DNA from: Streptomyces lavendofoliae
GTDB taxonomy: Bacteria; Actinomycetota; Actinomycetes; Streptomycetales; Streptomycetaceae
Assembly (NCBI RefSeq): GCF_014649735.1
Contig: NZ_BMTP01000007.1
Coordinates: 310,001-374,000 of the forward strand
DNA length: 64,000 nucleotides
Reading direction: 5' to 3'
This document shows positions 42,364 to 49,288 of the stretch, one piece after another (positions within the stretch are counted from its first letter, which is position 1; each line of letters opens with the position of its first letter). A program made the position numbers and the translations under genes. Under the pieces are notes generated by a model. The model ran no database searches and had not been told where the DNA came from. It saw only the letters and a list, made by a program, of their open reading frames with translations.

Positions 42364-42684
42364 GTGCCCTCACCCCCCTCCACGCCCGCCCCGTCGTCCG
42401 CCTCGGAGTCGGCGAGCGACGTGGTGCGCTGGGCGGCGTTCAGCTGCGCCCTGGTCCCCGTGGTGCTCCTGGTGTACGGCACGTCCTTCGGCGGCGCCGC
42501 CGGCACCGCCGTGGGCCTGGCCGCCGTGACCGCCGCCTGCCGGGTGCTGCTGCGCCGCTCGGAGCGGGCCGCCGAGGAGGACGGGCGGCGGACCGCACCG
42601 CACCGGGCGGGCCGGCACTCGCGACCGGGCGCCGGGGCGCACCGCGGGGGCCGCCACAGCGCGGGGTGTACACCCCGCGACTGA
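42364..42684 (+). CDS. Small membrane protein with two hydrophobic segments
   Basis: 106 residues from GTG at 42364, with GGGAG upstream. After a Ser/Pro/Ala-rich N-terminus, two adjacent hydrophobic stretches (AAFSCALVPVVLLVYGTSFG and AAGTAVGLAAVTAACRVLL) form a probable hairpin in the membrane. The C-terminal 40 residues are rich in Arg, His and Gly and would be cytoplasmic. No family is recognised. It lies immediately upstream of adpA on the same strand, separated by a 376-base regulatory region. Confidence 0.65.
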   Translation: MPSPPSTPAPSSASESASDVVRWAAFSCALVPVVLLVYGTSFGGAAGTAVGLAAVTAACRVLLRRSERAAEEDGRRTAPHRAGRHSRPGAGAHRGGRHSAGCTPRD

Positions 42685-43060
42685 GTATTCGCACATCCGC
42701 GCCCGTATGTTTTCGGCCAAGTTCGGCAAGGTGGCCATTCCTTGCCCAAATGGCCTGCCAACCCCCTTGTCACCAGGCGAGAAAGGACCGCGAGGGCGGC
42801 TCGCACCCTACGCGGATGGGCCATGCGTGTGAGGCGGCCTTCCCTGCGGGCCCCGTGAGTGGAACGCTTCGTGATCGAATGCTTCGCGCCAAGTTGCCTT
42901 GTCGACTTAGTGCCGGATGCGGAACTTGTCACTCCGGCGCCACGGGACACAGTAGATTCGATCATGACTATCGAAGACTGGGGACTCGTGCAAAACCGAG
43001 GGGAAACGTGCAGGAGCGACAGGACCTAGGAGACGCGAACACCGAGGGGGGCTTAGCGTC
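42685..43060 (+). promoter_or_regulatory. adpA upstream region with candidate promoter
   Basis: No protein-coding gene is called here. A possible promoter has -35 TTGTCA (42926-42931) and -10 CAGTAG (42950-42955) with an 18-base spacer, which would give a leader of about 100 bases. Long adpA upstream regions with several regulator sites are known in Streptomyces. A 21-codon frame (42964-43029) starts where transcription may begin. Confidence 0.45.
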
Positions 43061-44272
43061 ATGAGCCAGGACTCCGCCGCACCGGAAACCGGACGAAAAC
43101 TGTCCGGACGGCGCCGCCGCGAGGTCGTCGCAGTACTGCTGTTCAGCGGCGGCCCCATCTTCGAGAGTTCCATCCCGCTCTCGGTGTTCGGGATCGACCG
43201 CCAGGACGCCGGGGTTCCGCGCTACAGGCTGCTCGTCTGCGCGGGCGAGGACGGACCGCTGCGGACCACCGGCGGGCTCGAACTCAGCGCGCCGTACGGG
43301 CTGGAGGCCATCAGCCGGGCGGGCACCGTCGTCGTACCGGCCTGGCGGTCGATCACCTCGCCGCCGCCGGCCGAGGCGCTCGACGCGCTGCGCCGCGCGC
43401 ACGAGGAGGGCGCGCGCATCGTCGGCCTGTGCACCGGCGCGTTCGTGCTGGCCGCCGCCGGTTTACTGGACGGGCGGCCCGCCACCACGCACTGGATGTA
43501 CGCGCCGACACTCGCCAAGCGCTACCCGTCGGTCCACGTAGACCCTCGGGAGCTGTTCGTCGACGACGGCGACGTACTGACCTCCGCCGGAACGGCGGCC
43601 GGGATCGACCTCTGCCTGCACATCGTGCGCACCGACCACGGGACGGAGGCGGCCGGGGCACTCGCCCGCAGGCTCGTCGTGCCGCCCCGGCGCAGCGGTG
43701 GACAGGAGCGGTACCTCGACCGGTCACTGCCCGAGGAGATCGGCGCCGACCCGCTCGCCGAGGTGGTCGCCTGGGCCCTGGAGCACCTCCATGAGCAGTT
43801 CGACGTGGAGACGCTCGCGGCCAGGGCGTACATGAGCCGGCGGACGTTCGACCGCCGCTTCCGTTCACTGACGGGCTCCGCCCCGCTCCAGTGGCTGATC
43901 ACCCAGCGGGTGCTTCAGGCGCAGCGGCTGCTGGAGACGTCCGACTACTCGGTCGACGAGGTGGCGGGCCGCTGCGGCTTCCGGTCGCCGGTCGCGCTGC
44001 GCGGGCACTTCCGGCGCCAGCTGGGCTCCTCGCCCGCCGCGTACCGGGCCGCCTACCGGGCCCGCCGCCCGCAGGGTGAGCCGTCGGGACCCTCGGGCCC
44101 GTCGTCCCTGATGGAGTCCGTGATGCCGTCGCAGCTGCCGTCGGCCGCGCGCCGGGCGGCAGCGGCGTCCACCGCGGCCGGGGCGACGGCGGCGGCCGAC
44201 CACGGGAAGACCCACGCGGACGCCTTCAGCGGCGGCCGGGCGGCCCTCCCGGGCCAGCGCAGCGCGCCGTAG
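43061..44272 (+). CDS. adpA: AdpA, global developmental regulator (AraC family with GATase-1-like domain)
   Basis: 403 residues; GAGGGGG precedes ATG at 43061. The N-terminal ThiJ/PfpI/GATase-1-like domain (about 20-200) includes GLCTGAFVLAAAG with Cys124. The C-terminal AraC DNA-binding domain (about 230-330) has MSRRTFDRRFRSLTGSAPLQ and VDEVAGRCGFRSPVALRGHF. Leu135 is encoded by TTA (43463-43465), the rare codon read by bldA tRNA, as established for adpA orthologues. It activates sporulation, secreted-protease and antibiotic genes by binding TGGCSNGWWY sites. It is followed by a strong terminator and orn. Confidence 0.96.
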   Translation: MSQDSAAPETGRKLSGRRRREVVAVLLFSGGPIFESSIPLSVFGIDRQDAGVPRYRLLVCAGEDGPLRTTGGLELSAPYGLEAISRAGTVVVPAWRSITSPPPAEALDALRRAHEEGARIVGLCTGAFVLAAAGLLDGRPATTHWMYAPTLAKRYPSVHVDPRELFVDDGDVLTSAGTAAGIDLCLHIVRTDHGTEAAGALARRLVVPPRRSGGQERYLDRSLPEEIGADPLAEVVAWALEHLHEQFDVETLAARAYMSRRTFDRRFRSLTGSAPLQWLITQRVLQAQRLLETSDYSVDEVAGRCGFRSPVALRGHFRRQLGSSPAAYRAAYRARRPQGEPSGPSGPSSLMESVMPSQLPSAARRAAAASTAAGATAAADHGKTHADAFSGGRAALPGQRSAP

Positions 44273-44303
44273 CGGACGGGGGCACGACCCGCGTACCGCC
44301 ACG

Positions 44304-44358
44304 GAGGGGCGGTCACCGGAGGGAGCGCTGAGGCGCGGCCCTCCGGTGACCGCCCCTC
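44304..44358 (+). terminator. Perfect 20-pair hairpin between adpA and orn
   Basis: Arms 44304-44323 and 44339-44358 are exactly complementary with a 15-base loop. It sits 32 bases past the adpA stop and ends 13 bases before the orn start, so any orn promoter must lie within or very close to it. Confidence 0.85.
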
Positions 44359-44371
44359 TAAGGTAGGACGC

Positions 44372-44971
44372 ATGAACGATCGCATGGTGTGGATCGACTG
44401 CGAGATGACCGGGCTCTCGTTGACGGACGACGCACTTATCGAGGTGGCCGCACTGGTCACCGACTCGGAATTGAACGTACTCGGACAGGGCGTGGACATC
44501 GTGATCCGCCCGCCGGACGAGGCGCTGGAGACCATGCCGGACGTGGTGCGCCGGATGCACACCGCTTCGGGCCTGCTCGACGAGCTGGCGGCCGGCACCA
44601 CCCTCGCGGACGCCGAGGAGCAGGTCCTCGCCTATGTGCGGGAGCACGTCAAGGAGCCCGGCAAGGCTCCGCTGTGCGGGAACTCGGTCTCCACCGACCG
44701 CGGCTTCCTGCTGCGCGACATGCCGACGCTGGAGGAGTACCTCCACTACCGGATCGTCGATGTCTCCTCGGTCAAGGAGCTGGCTCGCCGCTGGTACCCG
44801 AGGACGTACTTCAACAGTCCGGAGAAGGCCGGCAACCACCGGGCCCTCGCGGACATCCGCGAGTCCATCGCCGAGCTGCGCTACTACCGCGAGGCGATCT
44901 TCGTCCCGCAGCCGGGACCGGACTCGGACACGGCGAGGCGGATCGCCGCGCGCCACGTCCTGCCCGAGTAA
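44372..44971 (+). CDS. orn: Oligoribonuclease (DEDDh 3'-5' exoribonuclease)
   Basis: 199 residues from ATG at 44372, with AAGGTAGG upstream. DEDDh motifs: Asp9 and Glu11 in MVWIDCEMTGL, the middle Asp in GNSVSTDRGFL, and the final YFNSPEKAGNHRALADIRES with the His and last Asp. It degrades short RNA oligomers, including pGpG from c-di-GMP turnover, in the cytoplasm. The adpA-orn order is conserved in Streptomyces, where orn mutants (ornA) grow poorly. Confidence 0.95.
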   Translation: MNDRMVWIDCEMTGLSLTDDALIEVAALVTDSELNVLGQGVDIVIRPPDEALETMPDVVRRMHTASGLLDELAAGTTLADAEEQVLAYVREHVKEPGKAPLCGNSVSTDRGFLLRDMPTLEEYLHYRIVDVSSVKELARRWYPRTYFNSPEKAGNHRALADIRESIAELRYYREAIFVPQPGPDSDTARRIAARHVLPE

Positions 44972-45027
44972 CCGGCCGGGCGGAGCGCCCACCCGAAAGG
45001 CGGGAGCGAGCACCCTCTCGGACCCTG

Positions 45028-45033
45028 TACACT
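45028..45033 (+). promoter_or_regulatory. Possible -10 box of tRNA-His
   Basis: TACACT lies about 35 bases before the tRNA 5' end and is a good -10 sequence. The matching -35 is poor, so this is tentative. Confidence 0.35.
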
Positions 45034-45066
45034 TTTTCTCGGCCGGTCGGGAAAAAGACCGGTCGT

Positions 45067-45140
45067 GGTGGGTATAGCTCAGCTGGTAGAGCACCTGGTT
45101 GTGGTCCAGGATGTCGCGGGTTCGAGTCCCGTTACTCACC
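45067..45140 (+). tRNA. tRNA-His (anticodon GTG)
   Basis: The cloverleaf is complete. The acceptor GTGGGTA pairs with TACTCAC, the extra 5' G at 45067 (G-1) is opposite the discriminator C at 45140, the D-arm has AGCTCAGCTGGTAGAGC, the anticodon loop TTGTGGT gives GTG, and the T-arm is GCGGGTTCGAGTCCCG. No CCA is encoded. G-1 is the hallmark of tRNA-His. The 3' half is a common attachment site, and an integrase remnant begins 150 bases downstream. Confidence 0.96.
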
Positions 45141-45146
45141 CTTGAG

Positions 45147-45188
45147 AGCCCGGCCCGTGACCTGCGAAAACAGGTTACGGGCCGGGCT
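45147..45188 (+). terminator. Terminator of tRNA-His
   Basis: An 18-pair stem with one G-U pair (45147-45164 with 45171-45188), a CGAAAA loop and a trailing TTT form a classical intrinsic terminator just after the tRNA. Confidence 0.88.
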
Positions 45189-45289
45189 TTTGTCGTACGG
45201 TCGCCACACTGCGGCCACACAGGGCCCGATGACCGGCCGTACAGTCCCGCCATGGCGGCATCAGGAAGCGGGAAAACGAGAACGGATCC

Positions 45290-45923
45290 GTGACCCACCA
45301 GGTCCGCCGGCTGGAAGGCGGGCGCCGCGGAACCTGGGAAGACGAGAAGTTCGGCGACGAGACGCAGGCGGAACAGTTCGGCGAGCTGGTCGAGGCACAC
45401 GGCAACACCTGGCCGTACGGCTGGGTGAAGGGGCGCGGCTTCACCGAGCCCGACGAGGCACCCGGCGCAGGAAGACGAGACTCCCCCGCGTGGACGACCA
45501 TGTGGAGGAGGAGATGACATTCCTTGAGCACGAGGAGTACCAGCGCATCGGCGCCGAGATCACCGACCCGGACGCCCGCGATCCGGCCGACTGGCTCGTA
45601 GGGACCGGCGTGCGCGGGAGCGAGGCCACCGCCCTGAAGATCAGCGACCTGACCCTCAACTCCGAACCGCCGGCGGTCAACATCCAGCGCGTCTGGAAGA
45701 AGGCGAAGAAGGGTAGCGCCGGCGGCGCGTTCTACCTCGGGCGGCCGAAGACGAAGAAGGCCCGGCGTCTGTTGCGTCCCTTCGGGCCGGGGATCGGCAC
45801 GGGCACCTCAAGGCGCCGAGCTGGGACCCGGACGCATTGGTCTGCCGCCGGGACGGGGCGCCGTCGCCGTCACCCGCTCCGGGACCGCTCGCGCTGGATC
45901 CTGCCCGCCGCCAGTACCCGTGA
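45290..45923 (+). pseudogene. Degenerate tyrosine-family site-specific integrase
   Basis: Three consecutive frames together read as one actinobacterial integrase. First comes an N-terminal arm from GTG at 45290 (GRRGTWEDEKFGDETQAEQF, then the WPYGWVKGRGF block). From about 45514 the core follows (MTFLEHEEYQRIGAEITDPD, WLVGTGVRGSEATALKISDL with the first catalytic Arg, then YLGRPKTKKARRLL). From about 45800 comes HLKAPSWDPDALVCRRDGAP. The final piece ends RRQYP-stop at 45923, and the region with the catalytic HxxR and Tyr is missing. Frameshifts and the deletion make it inactive. Its place beside tRNA-His marks a former integration site. Confidence 0.78.
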
Positions 45924-45930
45924 CGAACGT

Positions 45931-45960
45931 CCCCTGTCTGGCCTTCGGGCTGGGCAGGGG
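45931..45960 (+). terminator. UUCG-loop terminator at the end of the integrase remnant
   Basis: A 13-pair stem with three G-U pairs is closed by a TTCG tetraloop and followed by GCGCTTTCGT. It begins eight bases after the remnant's last stop codon, as expected for the original integrase 3' end. Confidence 0.72.
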
Positions 45961-45981
45961 GCGCTTTCGTCGTGCCCCGGG

Positions 45982-46323
45982 TCATTTCTCCGGCGGTCGG
46001 ACGGCACGCTCTACGGCGTCCAGGGCGACGCCCCACGGGTACGCCTTCGGGTTCCCCTGGCCTGGCTGGTTGGGTACGAACCCTCCCTCGCCATACAGCA
46101 CCGTCACGCCGAGAGCGCGGAGCGTCTCGACGGACCGGTCCAGCGCCGAATGGTGCGCGTAGGCCGCATTCACGCACGGCATGGCCACGATGGGGATGCC
46201 CTTCCCGATCCCCTCCGCCACCACACCAACCGTCCACTTCGAGGTGAGTCCGAGCGCCCACTCGTTGACGGAGTTGAAGGTCATCGGCGCAAACAGGACC
46301 GCGTTGGCCTTGGGCCACACATC
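45982..46323 (-). pseudogene. Truncated flavoprotein (PPC decarboxylase-like), C-terminal part only
   Basis: About 114 codons are readable from 46323 to the stop at 45982: WPKANAVLFAPMTFNSVNEW, VVAEGIGKGIPIVAMPCVNA, VLYGEGGFVPNQPGQGNPKA. These are the FMN-binding second half of flavoprotein/phosphopantothenoylcysteine decarboxylase-like enzymes. The N-terminal half is absent; upstream sequence abruptly becomes a methyltransferase on the opposite strand. Without a start and the N-terminal FMN half it should be non-functional. Confidence 0.72.
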
Positions 46324-46341
46324 GGGCTGCCCGGGCGCAGC

Positions 46342-47181
46342 ATGGTCGCCCGCATGCTGCGGCTGCTGTCCGTCGAGTCCGGTCACCGCGTGCTGGAGAT
46401 CGGCACCGCGTCCGGGTACGTCGCCGCGCTCCTCTCCCGCCGGCTCGGCGACTCGTCCGTGTACAGCGTCGAGATCGACGAGGGCCTCGCCCATCACGCG
46501 GCCGCCGTCCTCCGCGCCGCCGGGTACCGGCCCAACCTCGCGCGCTCGGACGGCGAATGGGGCTGGCCCGATCAGGCCCCTTTCGAACGGATCCTCGCGG
46601 CGTGCGCGCTGCGGACCGTCCCGCACGCCCTGGTGCAGCAACTGCACCCGGACGGGATCCTGGTGGCGCCCATGGCTCGCGGCTTCTGGAGCGGCGCCGT
46701 GGTCCAGCTCACCGCCGACGGCACCGGCCAGGCGGCGGGCCGCTTTCAGGGGGGCGCCTCGTACATGCCGATGCGCTCCCACCGGGCGCCCGCCCCGATG
46801 CCCGTGGACACGACGACGTGCCGGACCACCACGGCGGGCGTCGACCCGCGCGAGCTGTTGACGCTCGGGTTCGCCCTGTACGCCGGCACCCGGCTTCCTC
46901 GGGTGCGCATGGTCCACGCGGACCAGGACGACGGTGCCCAGGTCTGGGTGCAGGACGAGGACGGCTGCGCGGCGACCGCCGTCACCGGTGAGGACGCCTA
47001 CGAGTACGGCGTGCGGAACCTGTGGCAGGAGGTCGAGCGGGTGCACGAGGAGTACGTCGCCCTCGGCTCGCCCGAGGCCCGCGACTTCGGGCTGACGGTG
47101 ACCGCCCGCGGGCAACAGGTGTGGCTGCACCACCCCGAGCGGATCATCGAGCCCGCGCCGCTACGCGAGCCTGCCGCATGA
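46342..47181 (+). pseudogene. N-terminally truncated protein-L-isoaspartate methyltransferase-like gene
   Basis: 279 codons from an internal ATG at 46342. The reading begins MVARMLRLLSVESGHRVLEI, then GTASGYVAALLSRRLGD, which is SAM-binding motif I of the PCMT family. Usually about 70-100 residues precede this motif. The C-terminal extension is typical of actinobacterial ATP-grasp-associated PCMT-like proteins. The missing N-terminus coincides with the truncation point of the flavoprotein gene, so both appear cut by one deletion. A shortened but folded enzyme from ATG 46342 cannot be excluded, although no ribosome site precedes it. Confidence 0.65.
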
Positions 47182-47351
47182 GACGCCCCGGCCGGCTGCG
47201 CACCGTCGCGGCCGGCCGGGTCCTCACGCCACCGCTGTGCGTTGCCGGAGCCCTGCTCTTTGTACTCGATGCCCTGGAGCACGCATTCCGGTTTGTCCGC
47301 GCCACGGGCGCATACGGCTTCCGGGCCCTCCCCCGCTCCCCGGCAACGTAA
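47178..47351 (+). CDS. Possible small hydrophobic protein
   Basis: 57 codons from an ATG overlapping the methyltransferase stop (ATGA). The product would have one hydrophobic segment (VLTPPLCVAGALLFVLDALE). The overlap suggests coupling, but there is no recognisable family, and the frame runs into the promoter area of the next gene. It could be chance. Confidence 0.3.
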   Translation: MRRPGRLRTVAAGRVLTPPLCVAGALLFVLDALEHAFRFVRATGAYGFRALPRSPAT

Positions 47352-47410
47352 CCCCGCTCGGCGGCGACTGTGGGGCACGCAATACGGCCCCGCTCCCCCC
47401 AGGAGGCATC

Positions 47411-49288
47411 GTGCCCCACCCCCACATCCGGATCCCCCGCGTGAGACGACGTACGGTTCTCACCGCCACCGCCGCCCTCGTGGCCGCCCTCTGTGCCCAG
47501 TTCCCGCAGTCCGCCGGCGCGGCGGAGGCCGCCGCCGCCAGGCAGGTGGAGCGGCTCGACCGGGGTGTCGTCAGCGTCCACACCGGGACGGGCAACCTGG
47601 TCGGCTGGCGGTGGCTCGCCACCGACCCGGACGCCGTGGCGTTCAACGTCTACCGGGGCGGTACGAAGGTGAACGCCGCGCCCCTCACCGGCGCCACCAG
47701 TTACTTCCACGCCGGCGCGCCCAGCCACGCCGACTACACCGTCCGCGCCGTCGTCGGTGGCGTCGAACAGGGCGACTCCGTACACGCCGTGCAGTTGCGC
47801 ACCGGCTACCGGGACGTGCCCATCACCCCGCCCGCCGGGGGCACGACGCCCGACGGGGTCGCGTACACCTACGAGGCGAACGACGCCTCCGTGGGCGACC
47901 TCGACGGGGACGGCGCCCTGGACTTCGTCCTCAAGTGGCAGCCGACCAACGCCAAGGACAACTCCCAATCCGGATACACCGGCAACACCTTCGTCGACGG
48001 CGTCCGGCTCGACGGGACCCGGCTGTGGCGCGTCGACCTCGGGCGCAACATCCGCTCCGGCGCGCACTACACGCAGTTCCAGGTCTACGACTACGACGGC
48101 GACGGGCAGGCCGAGGTCGCCATGAAGACGGCCGACGCGACCGTGGACGGGACGGGCCGGGTCATCGGGAACGCCGGTGCCGACCACCGCAACGCCGGCG
48201 GGTACGTCCTGGCGGGCCCCGAGTACCTGACGATGTTCAACGGCCGGACCGGAGCCGCCATGGGGACGGTCGACTACGTACCGGCGCGCGGCTCCGTGGC
48301 GTCGTGGGGCGACGGTTACGGCAACCGCGTCGACCGCTTCCTCGCCGGGACCGCGTACCTGGACGGCACCCGGCCCTCGCTGGTCATGGCGCGCGGTTAC
48401 TACACCCGCTCGGTGATCGCGGCCTGGGACTGGCGTGACGGGCGGTTCACCAGGCGCTGGACCTTCGACTCGGCGTCGTCCGCCAACGCGGGCAGGGGCT
48501 TCGACGGGCAGGGCAACCACAGCCTGTCCGTCGCCGACGTGGACGGCGACGGGCGGGACGAGATCGTGTACGGGGCGATGGCCGTCGACGACGACGGCGA
48601 CGGGCTGTGGACCAACCGGCTCGGGCACGGCGACGCCGGGCACGTCGGGGACCTGAACCCGGCGCGGGCGGGGCTGGAGTACTTCAAGGTGTCCGAGGAC
48701 GCCTCGAAGCCCGGCTCGTGGATGGCCGACGCCCGCACCGGTCAGGTCCTGTGGCAGACCGCCTCGGGCACCGACAACGGCCGGGGCGTCTCGGCCGACG
48801 TGTACGCAGGGTCGCCCGGCGCCGAGTCCTGGTCCGCCGCCGACACCGCCCTGCGCTCGCCCGCCGGCGCGGCGCTGGGGCGGGAGCCGTCGAGCGTCAA
48901 CTTCGTCACCTGGTGGGACGGGGACACCACCCGCGAGCTGCTGGACGGCACGCGGATCGACAAGTACGGCACGGCCGGCGACACCCGGCTGCTGACCGGT
49001 GCGTCGGTCGCGTCCAACAACGGCACCAAGGCGACCCCGGCGCTGTCCGGCGACATCCTCGGCGACTGGCGCGAGGAGGTCGTCTGGCGCACGGCCGACA
49101 ACCGGGCGCTGCGGATCCACTCCACCCCGTACGAGACGACCACGCGGATCACGACCCTGCTGCACGACACGATGTACCGCACGGCGCTGGCCTGGCAGAA
49201 CACCGCCTACAACCAGCCGCCGCACCCGAGTTTCCCCATCGGGGCCGGGATGCCCGTGGCACCCCGGCCCGCGGTCAGGACCCCGTAG
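47411..49288 (+). CDS. Secreted rhamnogalacturonan lyase, PL11
   Basis: 625 residues from GTG at 47411, with AGGAGG five bases upstream. The signal peptide region (RRRTVLTATAALVAALCAQF) contains consecutive arginines. The mature enzyme starts with the fibronectin-like N-domain (VSVHTGTGNLVGWRWLATDP, FNVYRGGTKV), then an eight-bladed propeller with many Asp-rich calcium loops (DLDGDGALDF, YDYDGDGQAEVAMKT, DVDGDGRDEIVYG). Length and blocks fit YesW/YesX-type lyases that cleave the pectin rhamnogalacturonan I backbone by beta-elimination. It is convergent with GH74 and overlaps its end by 14 bases. No CebR box is seen upstream. Confidence 0.92.
   Translation: MPHPHIRIPRVRRRTVLTATAALVAALCAQFPQSAGAAEAAAARQVERLDRGVVSVHTGTGNLVGWRWLATDPDAVAFNVYRGGTKVNAAPLTGATSYFHAGAPSHADYTVRAVVGGVEQGDSVHAVQLRTGYRDVPITPPAGGTTPDGVAYTYEANDASVGDLDGDGALDFVLKWQPTNAKDNSQSGYTGNTFVDGVRLDGTRLWRVDLGRNIRSGAHYTQFQVYDYDGDGQAEVAMKTADATVDGTGRVIGNAGADHRNAGGYVLAGPEYLTMFNGRTGAAMGTVDYVPARGSVASWGDGYGNRVDRFLAGTAYLDGTRPSLVMARGYYTRSVIAAWDWRDGRFTRRWTFDSASSANAGRGFDGQGNHSLSVADVDGDGRDEIVYGAMAVDDDGDGLWTNRLGHGDAGHVGDLNPARAGLEYFKVSEDASKPGSWMADARTGQVLWQTASGTDNGRGVSADVYAGSPGAESWSAADTALRSPAGAALGREPSSVNFVTWWDGDTTRELLDGTRIDKYGTAGDTRLLTGASVASNNGTKATPALSGDILGDWREEVVWRTADNRALRIHSTPYETTTRITTLLHDTMYRTALAWQNTAYNQPPHPSFPIGAGMPVAPRPAVRTP

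Noticed and set aside
47237..47410. N-terminal extension of the PL11 lyase frame
   Set aside because: The GTG at 47411 has an ideal AGGAGG site and starts just before the signal peptide; the extension has no signal function.
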